From DASXSB01 sp036506275 (GTDB lineage Bacteria; Methylomirabilota; Methylomirabilia; Rokubacteriales; CSP1-6), in the NCBI GenBank assembly GCA_036506275.1, contig DASXSB010000096.1:1-22998 (forward strand): 22,998 nucleotides of DNA. Direction: 5' to 3'. Each line of letters opens with the position of its first letter. The stretch's first letter is position 1. A program made the translations under genes and the position numbers. The notes beneath the pieces are model-generated. The model was not told the origin of the DNA, searched no databases, and saw only the letters and a list, made by a program, of their open reading frames with translations. This document shows, piece after piece, positions 7,881 to 13,862 of the stretch.

Positions 7881-9347
7881 GTGACAGACGTCGTGGTCGT
7901 GGGTGGTGGCAACGCGGCCCTGTGCGCCGCGCTTTCGGCACGCGAGCACGGCGCGCGCGTGCGTCTCCTCGAGAAGGCCCCGGAGGCCTGGCGCGGCGGG
8001 AACTCGTTCTTCACCGCGGGCGGCTTCCGCTTCGCGTTCAAGAGCGTGGACGAGCTGTACGGGCTCGTCGGCGACCTGTCGGCGAGCGAGACCGCCTCCA
8101 TGGAGGTGGATCCCTACCCCGAGGACGCGTATTACGACGACCTCATGCGGGTCACCGAGGACTGCGCCGACCCCGACCTCGCCCTCACGCTCGTGCGCGA
8201 GTCGCAACCCACGATGCGGTGGATGCGCGAGCAGGGTGTGCGCTGGATCCCGATGTTCGGGCGTCAGGCCTATCGCGTCGGTGGCCGGTTCCGCTTCTGG
8301 GGTGGCCTCGTGCTCGAAGCCGTGGGCGGGGGCGCCGGCCTGATCGACATGGAGTACGCCAGCGCCGCGCGGGCGGGAATCGAGGTGCGCTTCGAGGCCA
8401 AGGCCACCGCGCTCGGCGTGGACGGGCGGGGACGGGTTACGGGAGTCGTGGTCCGCACGCCGACGGGGACGGAAACCGTGAGCGCGGACGCCGTCGTTCT
8501 CGCGGCGGGGGGGTTCGAAGCGAATCCGGAAATGCGCACGCGCTATCTCGGCCGCAACTGGGATCTCGCTCGCGTGCGCGGCACCCCGTACAACACCGGC
8601 GACGCCATCCGCATGGCGCTGGAGGCGGGCGCCCAGCCGTGGGGACACTGGAGCGGATGTCACTCGGTGGCGTGGGACTACAACGCGCCCTGGCACGGCG
8701 ACCGGAAGGTCGGCGACGGCTTCCAGAAGCACTCCTACCCGCTCGGGATCATCGTGAACCTGCGCGGGGAGCGGTTCGTGGACGAGGGCGCCGACTTCCG
8801 CAACTACACGTACGTGAAGTACGGCCGCGCCATCATCGAGCAGCCGCGCCGGGCCGCCTTCCAGATCTTCGACCAGAAGGTGGTCGCCAATCTCCGCGAA
8901 GAATACCGGATCCGGGAGGTCACGAAGGCGGAGGCGGGGACGATCGAGGAGCTGGCGCGGAAGCTCGACATCGACGTCGAGGGCTTGGCCCGCACGGTGC
9001 GTGAGTTCAACGCGGGCGTCCAGCCCGGCACCTACAACCCGGCGGTGAAAGACGGGAAGGGTACCCGGGGCATCAGTCCCCCCAAGTCGAACTGGGCGCT
9101 GCCCCTCGACACGCCCCCGTACCTGGGCTACGCGGTCACGACGGGTATCACCTTCACGTTCGGTGGACTGCGGATCACGACGGCGGGCCAGGTTCTCGAC
9201 ACCGAGCAGCGACCGCTGCCCGGGCTCTTCGCGGCGGGCGAACTCGTGGGTGGCATCTTCTACCACAACTATCCGGGGGGTGCCGGGCTCATGGCGGGGT
9301 CCGTCTTCGGCCGCATCGCCGGACGCTCCGCGGCTACGTCGGCTTGA
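7881..9347 (+). CDS. FAD-dependent dehydrogenase of the fumarate reductase / TcuA (CobZ) family
   Basis: A 488-residue flavoprotein. It begins VVVVGGGNAALCAALSAREHGA, the FAD dinucleotide site with the GGGNAALCAA variant seen in tricarballylate dehydrogenase TcuA, followed by LLEKAPEAWRGGNS. The middle holds VVLAAGGFEANPEM. The C-terminus GLFAAGELVGGIFYHNYPGGAGLMAGSVFGRIAG closes the FAD fold, as in fumarate reductase, 3-ketosteroid dehydrogenase and TcuA. It probably introduces a C=C bond next to a carbonyl or carboxylate. The translation start is GTG with a strong Shine-Dalgarno (AGGAGGA, 7871-7877) overlapping the stop of the SDR gene. No TcuB electron-transfer partner is present, so the electron acceptor is unknown. 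TcuA is the nearest named relative, but tricarballylate itself is not shown as the substrate. Confidence 0.88.
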   Translation: MTDVVVVGGGNAALCAALSAREHGARVRLLEKAPEAWRGGNSFFTAGGFRFAFKSVDELYGLVGDLSASETASMEVDPYPEDAYYDDLMRVTEDCADPDLALTLVRESQPTMRWMREQGVRWIPMFGRQAYRVGGRFRFWGGLVLEAVGGGAGLIDMEYASAARAGIEVRFEAKATALGVDGRGRVTGVVVRTPTGTETVSADAVVLAAGGFEANPEMRTRYLGRNWDLARVRGTPYNTGDAIRMALEAGAQPWGHWSGCHSVAWDYNAPWHGDRKVGDGFQKHSYPLGIIVNLRGERFVDEGADFRNYTYVKYGRAIIEQPRRAAFQIFDQKVVANLREEYRIREVTKAEAGTIEELARKLDIDVEGLARTVREFNAGVQPGTYNPAVKDGKGTRGISPPKSNWALPLDTPPYLGYAVTTGITFTFGGLRITTAGQVLDTEQRPLPGLFAAGELVGGIFYHNYPGGAGLMAGSVFGRIAGRSAATSA

Positions 9348-9536
9348 TCCGATGCCCCTTTTCGCGGGGCCGGCGGCGCGGTTGGCCTCCGATATATCCC
9401 GACCGCGGGACTCCGGAATCGCAGCTTCGGCGACGCCCGGTACGGTCTGACCTCTGGGGAAACTCCACGATTCCCTGTGTGGTCGTCGACGCCCTTTACA
9501 TTTCGGAGCCCCTGCAAAGCGGTTCACCGATCTAAC

Positions 9537-9549
9537 TGTACGTTGTACA
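9537..9549. promoter_or_regulatory. 13-base perfect palindrome, possible activator site
   Basis: TGTAC-gtt-GTACA is a perfect inverted repeat centred at 9543. That is about 21 bases before the -24 GG element and about 47 before the predicted transcription start. It could bind a dimeric regulator. That it serves the sigma-54 promoter is an inference. Confidence 0.4.
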
Positions 9550-9563
9550 AGCCATTCCAACTG

Positions 9564-9579
9564 TGGCATGCCGCCTGCT
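9564..9579 (+). promoter_or_regulatory. Sigma-54 (RpoN) type -24/-12 promoter
   Basis: TGGCATG (9564-9570), four bases, then CTGCT (9575-9579) matches the TGGCACG-N4-TTGCA consensus. The invariant GG (9565-9566) and GC (9577-9578) are at the right spacing. Transcription would begin near 9590, leaving a leader of about 64 bases. PEP-CTERM genes in other bacteria are known to depend on RpoN and the PrsK/PrsR two-component system, which makes the match meaningful here. Confidence 0.6.
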
Positions 9580-9653
9580 TTCGCTGTGGATTACGCGGGG
9601 CTCGCTTAGCCGGCTGCTGTAGACGGAACGCGCGACAAGCGCTGGAGGAAAGT

Positions 9654-10253
9654 ATGAAGAGAGCGATTCTCACAATGGCGGTGCTGATGGCTGTGGTTGG
9701 AGTCGGGTTCACCGGGGTCGAGGCCTCGATTATCTATAACTTTGAAGGCGTCACCCCGAGCGGCCCGAACTTCGCGTATTCGTACGTTGCGCAGCTCTCG
9801 AGCGACCAGAAGATCGACACCTCGCTCGGCCGCAATTTCGGCGTCATCTACGACTTCGCAGGTCTGATTTCGGCAACTTCGACCTCGCTGGTGGCCGGTG
9901 TCACGGTTGCCACCGTCATCGAGGCCACGACGGTTCCGCAGCCGACCTTCCAGGCGGTTCCGGACTCCGGTCTTCTCAACATCCGCACGGAGATGACCGG
10001 CTCGTTCAATTCCGGCTCGCTGGCCGACATCTACCGCGTGGTCGCGATTTCCTCGGTCGGCCCCCTGACCATGCTCATCAACCAGTCGGCGCAGGCCGTG
10101 AAAGACGTCCCTGGTGACCCGAGCGACAACACGCTCAGCGGCAACTCCGTGCGCGTGGAAGGCCCGTCGCCCGTTCCCGAGCCGGCCACCCTGCTCCTGA
10201 TCGGTAGTGGCCTCGTCGGCCTGGGTGTCGCCCGCCGCCGCGGCAAGAAGTAA
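9654..10253 (+). CDS. PEP-CTERM sorting domain protein (exosortase substrate)
   Basis: A 199-residue exported protein. The signal peptide (MKRAILTMAVLMAVVGVGFTGVEAS) is followed by a Ser/Thr/Val-rich beta-type middle of about 145 residues. The C-terminal sorting tag is complete: VPEPATLLLIGSGLVGLG, then the basic tail VARRRGKK. Exosortase (EpsH) is expected to cleave at the PEP motif and place the protein at the outer surface or in the extracellular matrix. No exosortase, polysaccharide or PrsK/PrsR gene is in the window, so it is a scattered substrate gene. The ATG at 9654 is fixed by GGAGGA at 9645-9650 and by the signal peptide. It has its own sigma-54-type promoter and its own terminator, so it appears monocistronic. 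The role of the middle domain is unknown. Confidence 0.93.
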   Translation: MKRAILTMAVLMAVVGVGFTGVEASIIYNFEGVTPSGPNFAYSYVAQLSSDQKIDTSLGRNFGVIYDFAGLISATSTSLVAGVTVATVIEATTVPQPTFQAVPDSGLLNIRTEMTGSFNSGSLADIYRVVAISSVGPLTMLINQSAQAVKDVPGDPSDNTLSGNSVRVEGPSPVPEPATLLLIGSGLVGLGVARRRGKK

Positions 10254-10271
10254 CGATCCCGCATTCCCGAC

Positions 10272-10311
10272 ACCGCCGGTAGGCGCCTTTCGAGGCCCTA
10301 CCGGCGGTTTT
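10272..10311 (+). terminator. Intrinsic terminator of the PEP-CTERM gene
   Basis: A 12-bp perfect stem (10272-10283 with 10297-10308) continues, past one bulged C at 10284, into a 4-bp stem (10285-10288 with 10293-10296) with a TTCG loop. It is followed by TTTT (10308-10311). On the minus strand no T-run follows, so it mainly stops plus-strand transcription. Confidence 0.85.
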
Positions 10312-10315
10312 GCGT

Positions 10316-11980
10316 TCACATCACCTCGTCGTCGGCATCCGGTCGTCGGCCTTCGCGCAGCGCCTGGTCGGCCGCCTCCAGGAACCACGGTGGCAGCAGC
10401 ACCCGGCATCCCGCCACGAACCGCTCGAAGTGGGCGTCGAGCACGTAGGTCACCCCGGAATCATCCGCGTGCCGGCACGCCCGACCGTAGGCCTGGACGA
10501 GGGCCTTGGCCGTCTCCATCGCGTACCAGCGGGGATCCCGCGCCCGGCGTGCCGCCGTCCACGGGTCTCCAAGGTCCGGGTAGGGCATCTTGGTGACGAT
10601 CTGGAATCGGAGAAAGTCGTCGGGGAGATCGACGCCTTCCCGGAGCGACGGCGAGAGCAGGACGGTGGCCCTTGGAGACTCGCGGTGCTGGTCGAGCGCA
10701 CGGGGCTTCGCGCTCGACGATTCCGCGAGGATGATGCGACGGGCTTCCGTCGGGAAGCGCTCGGCGAGATGCCGCAGAAGACGCTGGGCGGAGGCGTAAG
10801 AGGCGGCGTGGATCAGGCCCTTCTCGGCGGGATGGGCGCTGAGGATGGCGGCGACCTCGTCGAACAGGGCGGGCTCCAGGGCGGGGAGCGAAGTCTTGGA
10901 CAAGCGCCCGACCGGACGGTAGACGAGCGGACGCTGCTCGAGCGGGAACGGTGACGGCGCCGCAAACGCTCGCATCGCCTCCACGCCAAGCCCGAAGGCG
11001 TCGGCGACCGTCTCCCGCCGGCCGAGGTAGGCGGAGCAGAGGACGGTGATGGTGGCCGCGCCGCCGAGCAGCTCGTGGGCGAGGGTGGCGACGTCGAGCG
11101 GCACCAGCTCCAGCGTCGCCTCCGGCCGCTCCGGGTAGCGCACCGCCCACTCGCGATCGTCGCCGTCCGCGAACACGCGGAGGCGCGCCAGCGCCGATTC
11201 CAGGGCGTCGCGCTGGAAGAGGAGCTCCTGCTCCGCGCGGGAGGGCGGCATCGTGAGGACCTCGTCGTCGTCCGTCCGCGCGGGCCGCACGGCCTCGAGC
11301 AGTTGCTCCACGTCCGTGAGTTGTGCACGTAGCCGGTCAGCGTGCGCCTCCAGCAACGGGCGGTATTCGTCCGCGCAGCCGAGCCGCGGCAATGGGCCTC
11401 CGAAGAATTGCTTCATCACGTCCGCCGGAAAGGCCACCGTGAGCACGCTCACGAGCTGTCCTTCCAGACCGTGGGCTTCGTCGATCACGAGGAGACGCCG
11501 GCGAGGAAGCTGCTCGCCTTGCCACTGGCGGAGGGTCAGAAAGTACGCCGTGTTCGAGCAGAAGATCGGCCCCGCCAATGCCGCCGCCTTGGCACGCGCA
11601 TATGGGCACTGACAGATCGCGCCGCGCCGGCGGCGACAGACGCCATGGGAGGTCGTCACTCGCTCCCCGCCGTACCGCTCGCACAGATAGTTGTCGCGAC
11701 CCTTCACGATCTGGAGGTCGGCGCCGAAATCGCGCTCGTACTGGTCTTGAAGCAGCTTCTGCGAGGTGAGGAGATAGGCGTCGCCGCTCCAGCGCGCGAG
11801 CGTGACCGCGATGTGACTCTTTCCCACCCCCGGCGGCGCCTCGACAAGGAAGATGCGCGGGAACGAAGGATCGTCCTCCGCTTCGTCGATGGCGTCGGCG
11901 AGGTCGGCGAGCACGCGGGCCTGTTCCGGCCGCGGGCGGAACGGCGGGGGGAAGTGCGCCATCAGATTCGTGTGCGGCAC
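10316..11980 (-). CDS. DinG/XPD-family superfamily 2 Fe-S DNA helicase
   Basis: A 554-residue helicase. Walker A is EAPPGVGKS (47-55) after the Q-like segment FRPRPEQARVL. The iron-sulphur domain carries C100 (in GRDNYLCERY), C115, C123 with C125, and C141. DEAH is at 167-170. The second motor domain has IHAASYASAQRLL, SPSLREGVDLP, and motif VI QAYGRACR near the end. These are the features of the XPD/DinG/YoaA group of 5'-to-3' helicases that act on R-loops, forks and damaged DNA. It is shorter than E. coli DinG. The start may be GTG 11980 (used here) or ATG 11962; both precede all motifs. A TACAGT box lies 5 bases before the GTG. It is divergent from thioredoxin with only 14 bases between. 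Confidence 0.9.
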   Translation of the reverse strand: MPHTNLMAHFPPPFRPRPEQARVLADLADAIDEAEDDPSFPRIFLVEAPPGVGKSHIAVTLARWSGDAYLLTSQKLLQDQYERDFGADLQIVKGRDNYLCERYGGERVTTSHGVCRRRRGAICQCPYARAKAAALAGPIFCSNTAYFLTLRQWQGEQLPRRRLLVIDEAHGLEGQLVSVLTVAFPADVMKQFFGGPLPRLGCADEYRPLLEAHADRLRAQLTDVEQLLEAVRPARTDDDEVLTMPPSRAEQELLFQRDALESALARLRVFADGDDREWAVRYPERPEATLELVPLDVATLAHELLGGAATITVLCSAYLGRRETVADAFGLGVEAMRAFAAPSPFPLEQRPLVYRPVGRLSKTSLPALEPALFDEVAAILSAHPAEKGLIHAASYASAQRLLRHLAERFPTEARRIILAESSSAKPRALDQHRESPRATVLLSPSLREGVDLPDDFLRFQIVTKMPYPDLGDPWTAARRARDPRWYAMETAKALVQAYGRACRHADDSGVTYVLDAHFERFVAGCRVLLPPWFLEAADQALREGRRPDADDEVM

Positions 11981-11982
11981 GC

Positions 11983-11991
11983 TACACTGTA
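11983..11991. promoter_or_regulatory. Overlapping divergent -10 elements (TACACTGTA)
   Basis: On the plus strand TACACT (11983-11988) lies 6 bases before the thioredoxin ATG at 11995, the exact spacing for a leaderless transcript. On the minus strand TACAGT (11991-11986) lies 5 bases before the GTG at 11980 of the helicase. The two hexamers overlap by 3 bases in a near-palindrome, so polymerase could occupy only one orientation at a time. Confidence 0.55.
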
Positions 11992-11994
11992 ACC

Positions 11995-12444
11995 ATGGAA
12001 GTGCGCTGCCGCACGTGTGGAACGATCAACCGGATACCGGCCGAGCGCGCGGGAGAGCGGGCGCGTTGCGGAAAGTGCAAGGCTCCGCTCGTCACCGCCA
12101 CGGGAGCTCCCGGCGGGGCGCCCGTGATGGTGACCGACGGCGACTTCGAGTCGACCGTGCTCGGCGCGTCCGCGCCCGTCCTGGTCGATTGCTGGGCCGA
12201 CTGGTGCGGGCCCTGCCACATGCTGGCGCCCACCATCGACGCTCTCGCGCGGGACTACGCGGGTCGGGTCGTGATCGCCAAGCTGGACGTCGACGCCAAT
12301 CCGCGCACCGCCGAGACGTTCGAGATCCGCGGCATTCCCACGTTGCTGCTGTTCCAGAACGGCCGACTCGTCGACCGGCTCGTGGGCGTGCAGCCCCGCG
12401 CCGCCATCGATGCGAGGCTGCGCGCGCTCCTTCCCGCCGCCTGA
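11995..12444 (+). CDS. trxC: Thioredoxin 2 (zinc-binding thioredoxin)
   Basis: A 149-residue cytosolic disulphide reductase. An N-terminal zinc ribbon with C5, C8, C25 and C28 (CRTC, CGKC) precedes a thioredoxin domain of about 105 residues. The active site is WCGPC (C71, C74) in DCWADWCGPCHML, and the cis-Pro lies in IRGIPTLLLFQNG. The zinc ribbon plus domain order is that of TrxC. It reduces disulphides in target proteins and takes electrons from thioredoxin reductase; in E. coli trxC responds to oxidative stress. The start has no Shine-Dalgarno but a TACACT box exactly 6 bases upstream. It diverges from an Fe-S helicase across an overlapping promoter. Confidence 0.93.
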   Translation: MEVRCRTCGTINRIPAERAGERARCGKCKAPLVTATGAPGGAPVMVTDGDFESTVLGASAPVLVDCWADWCGPCHMLAPTIDALARDYAGRVVIAKLDVDANPRTAETFEIRGIPTLLLFQNGRLVDRLVGVQPRAAIDARLRALLPAA

Positions 12445-12495
12445 TCCACGACATCCCCATCCCCGCGGGGTGTGCGGGAGAGGCGACCCTCACCG

Positions 12496-12501
12496 TATCA
12501 T
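12496..12501 (+). promoter_or_regulatory. Putative -10 element (TATCAT) for a leaderless Nudix mRNA
   Basis: TATCAT is 7 bases before the ATG at 12509. Only a pyrimidine-rich GCTCTCT lies between, so a Shine-Dalgarno is absent. An in-frame ATG at 12500 overlaps the box and is less likely to be the start. Confidence 0.5.
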
Positions 12502-12508
12502 GCTCTCT

Positions 12509-12925
12509 ATGAACGCTCGGGATGCCCGGCCTCTCCTCGAGTTCTCGGCGGGAGGCCTCGTGTTCGACGAGGAGGGACGGGTCCTGCTCATCCGGGCGCG
12601 TGACCTGCGCAACCAGCCCGTGTGGACGCTGCCCAAGGGGACCCTCACGAAGGGAGAGACCAGCGCCGACGCGGCGCTCCGCGAGGTGCGCGAGGAGACC
12701 GGGTATCGTTGCGAGCTGGTTCGCGAACTACAGGTGGTGACGTACTGGTTTCAGCGCGACGGGCGGCGCATCAAGAAAACCGTGCGGTGGTTTCTCATGC
12801 GTCCGCTCGAGAAGGTCAGCGAGCACGACTCCGAGGTCGACGAGGTGGCGTGGGTCACGCGCGGGGAGGCCGAGAGCCGCCTGCGCTACGAGTCCGATCG
12901 GCGTCTTCTCGCCTCCGTCGGGTAA
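12509..12925 (+). CDS. Nudix hydrolase
   Basis: A 138-residue enzyme. The Nudix box is complete: G-x5-E-x7-REVREETGY, in the segment starting GTLTKGE. Flanking strands SAGGLVFDEEGRVLLIRARD and WTLPKGTL are typical. It cleaves a nucleoside diphosphate linked to another group with Mg ions, but the box does not reveal the substrate. The WTLPKG segment with VVTYWF, RIKKTVRWFLM and DEVAWV resembles bis(5'-nucleosyl)-tetraphosphatase and dihydroneopterin-type Nudix proteins. The ATG at 12509 fits the family start. It follows thioredoxin by 64 bases but appears to have its own promoter. It faces the amidohydrolase gene tail to tail. Confidence 0.9.
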   Translation: MNARDARPLLEFSAGGLVFDEEGRVLLIRARDLRNQPVWTLPKGTLTKGETSADAALREVREETGYRCELVRELQVVTYWFQRDGRRIKKTVRWFLMRPLEKVSEHDSEVDEVAWVTRGEAESRLRYESDRRLLASVG

Positions 12926-12934
12926 TCATCGACG

Positions 12935-12959
12935 GCGGTTCCCGTGCGCTCCGAACCGC
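12935..12959. terminator. Weak hairpin between convergent genes
   Basis: GCGGTTC (12935-12941) pairs perfectly with GAACCGC (12953-12959) across an 11-base loop. It lies in the 36-base gap between the Nudix and amidohydrolase stops. No T-run follows on either strand, so any terminator role is doubtful. Confidence 0.25.
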
Positions 12960-12961
12960 GG

Positions 12962-13786
12962 TCAGGGCGCGGGAAACAGCCGATCGCCGTTCCGGTACGC
13001 GATCTGCTCCGCCACGTCCCGCGGGAGCTGCGCCAGCCAGCCTTGGATCTGCTCCATCCCTTCGCGCAGCGTCTCCCACCGCGACGTGATCCACGTGTCG
13101 GTCCCCACCATGAACCGATCGGGGTGGCGGAGAAAGACCGTGCGCCAGGCGGGATCGAGCGTGCCGCCGGGGGCGACGTCGGTGCGGATCGCCAGCTCGA
13201 CCCAGAGGGTGGGGAAGCGATCGATGAGCTTGCCCACCGTCTCCGCCGACGCCGACATTCCCGCGTGGGCCCACAGAATTCGAGTCGACGGATAGAGCGT
13301 GAGCATGCGCTCGACGGCGACGTCGTCCACGTGAGCATGGAGGAAGAGATTGCGCGCGCGGGCGAGGTCCGCGAAGCGACGGACGACGGGGGCGTCGGCG
13401 TCTCCCGCCGACAGGTGGAACTCGCCGATGCCGCGGTAGATCCCGCGCGTCAGCCGCTGCTCGACGTAGGTGGCGACGGCGGCGTCGCGCGTCCACGTCG
13501 ACATGTCCTCTCGCGTGCGATAGGGGCGGAGGAACGGAACGATGCCGGCGGGCGCCTTGTCGTAGAGCTTGAGGGTGCCGTCGTCGGGCGTGCTGGAGAC
13601 GATCGCGCGCCGAACACCCGCCTGGGCCAGGATCGAGAGCGCGCGTTCCGGGGTATAGGCGTCCCAGTCCGGTCGGCTGAAGTGAATGTGCGCGTCGAAG
13701 ATCGGAAATACCTGCGCCCCCGCCGGGCTCGGCGAAAGGAGCAGCACCAAGACGAGCGCGAGGGCGAGCCGGCATCCGAGCGTCAT
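12962..13786 (-). CDS. Secreted amidohydrolase-2 family metal-dependent hydrolase
   Basis: A 274-residue TIM-barrel enzyme with a Sec signal peptide (hydrophobic LALALVLVLLLSPS, cleaved near AGA-Q). Likely metal and catalytic residues are in family order: H33 and H35 in FDAHIHF, E122 in GIGEFH, H150 and H152 in LFLHAHVD, H174 in WAHAG, and D230 in MVGTDTW. The Amidohydro_2 group includes decarboxylases such as ACMSD as well as hydrolases. The export signal suggests it works outside the cytosol, which is less usual for this group. The substrate is unknown. The ATG is preceded by TAGTAT at exactly 6 bases, with no Shine-Dalgarno. It lies downstream of the cyclase gene on the same strand, 76 bases away, with its own likely promoter. 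Confidence 0.85.
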   Translation of the reverse strand: MTLGCRLALALVLVLLLSPSPAGAQVFPIFDAHIHFSRPDWDAYTPERALSILAQAGVRRAIVSSTPDDGTLKLYDKAPAGIVPFLRPYRTREDMSTWTRDAAVATYVEQRLTRGIYRGIGEFHLSAGDADAPVVRRFADLARARNLFLHAHVDDVAVERMLTLYPSTRILWAHAGMSASAETVGKLIDRFPTLWVELAIRTDVAPGGTLDPAWRTVFLRHPDRFMVGTDTWITSRWETLREGMEQIQGWLAQLPRDVAEQIAYRNGDRLFPAP

Positions 13787-13792
13787 GGCGCG

Positions 13793-13798
13793 ATACTA
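13793..13798 (-). promoter_or_regulatory. Putative -10 element (TAGTAT) for a leaderless amidohydrolase mRNA
   Basis: On the minus strand TAGTAT is exactly 6 bases before the ATG at 13786, so transcription would start at the A of the start codon. The intervening CGCGCC cannot act as a Shine-Dalgarno. No -35 element is evident. Confidence 0.5.
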
Positions 13799-13862
13799 CC
13801 TCGATTCGTGCCGACCGCGTGGCCAGTCGTGGTCAGCCACGGCGAACCGGGTCGGGCCGACG

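Larger units (their letters stand above)
9348..9653. other. 306-base intergenic region before the PEP-CTERM gene
   Basis: This is the longest gene-free stretch. Its base composition is noticeably less GC-rich on the right-hand side than the flanking genes. It contains a weak hairpin (9354-9358 with 9366-9370, TTTTCGC loop, no T-run after it) just past the flavoprotein stop. It also holds a 13-base palindrome, a sigma-54-type promoter and a leader of about 64 bases with the Shine-Dalgarno. An open frame runs through part of it in phase with the PEP-CTERM gene, but nothing upstream of 9654 looks like protein. Confidence 0.6.

Noticed and set aside
9354..9370. Terminator for the TcuA-like gene
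   Set aside because: The hairpin has only a 5-bp stem and no T-run after it, so it is too weak to call.
7506..9569. A 687-codon minus-strand open frame
   Set aside because: It is antisense to the SDR and TcuA-like genes, whose motifs are complete; the peptide has no recognisable fold.
9477..9653. Upstream extension of the PEP-CTERM protein
   Set aside because: It would put 59 residues before the signal peptide and would span the sigma-54-type promoter; the ATG at 9654 has a good Shine-Dalgarno.
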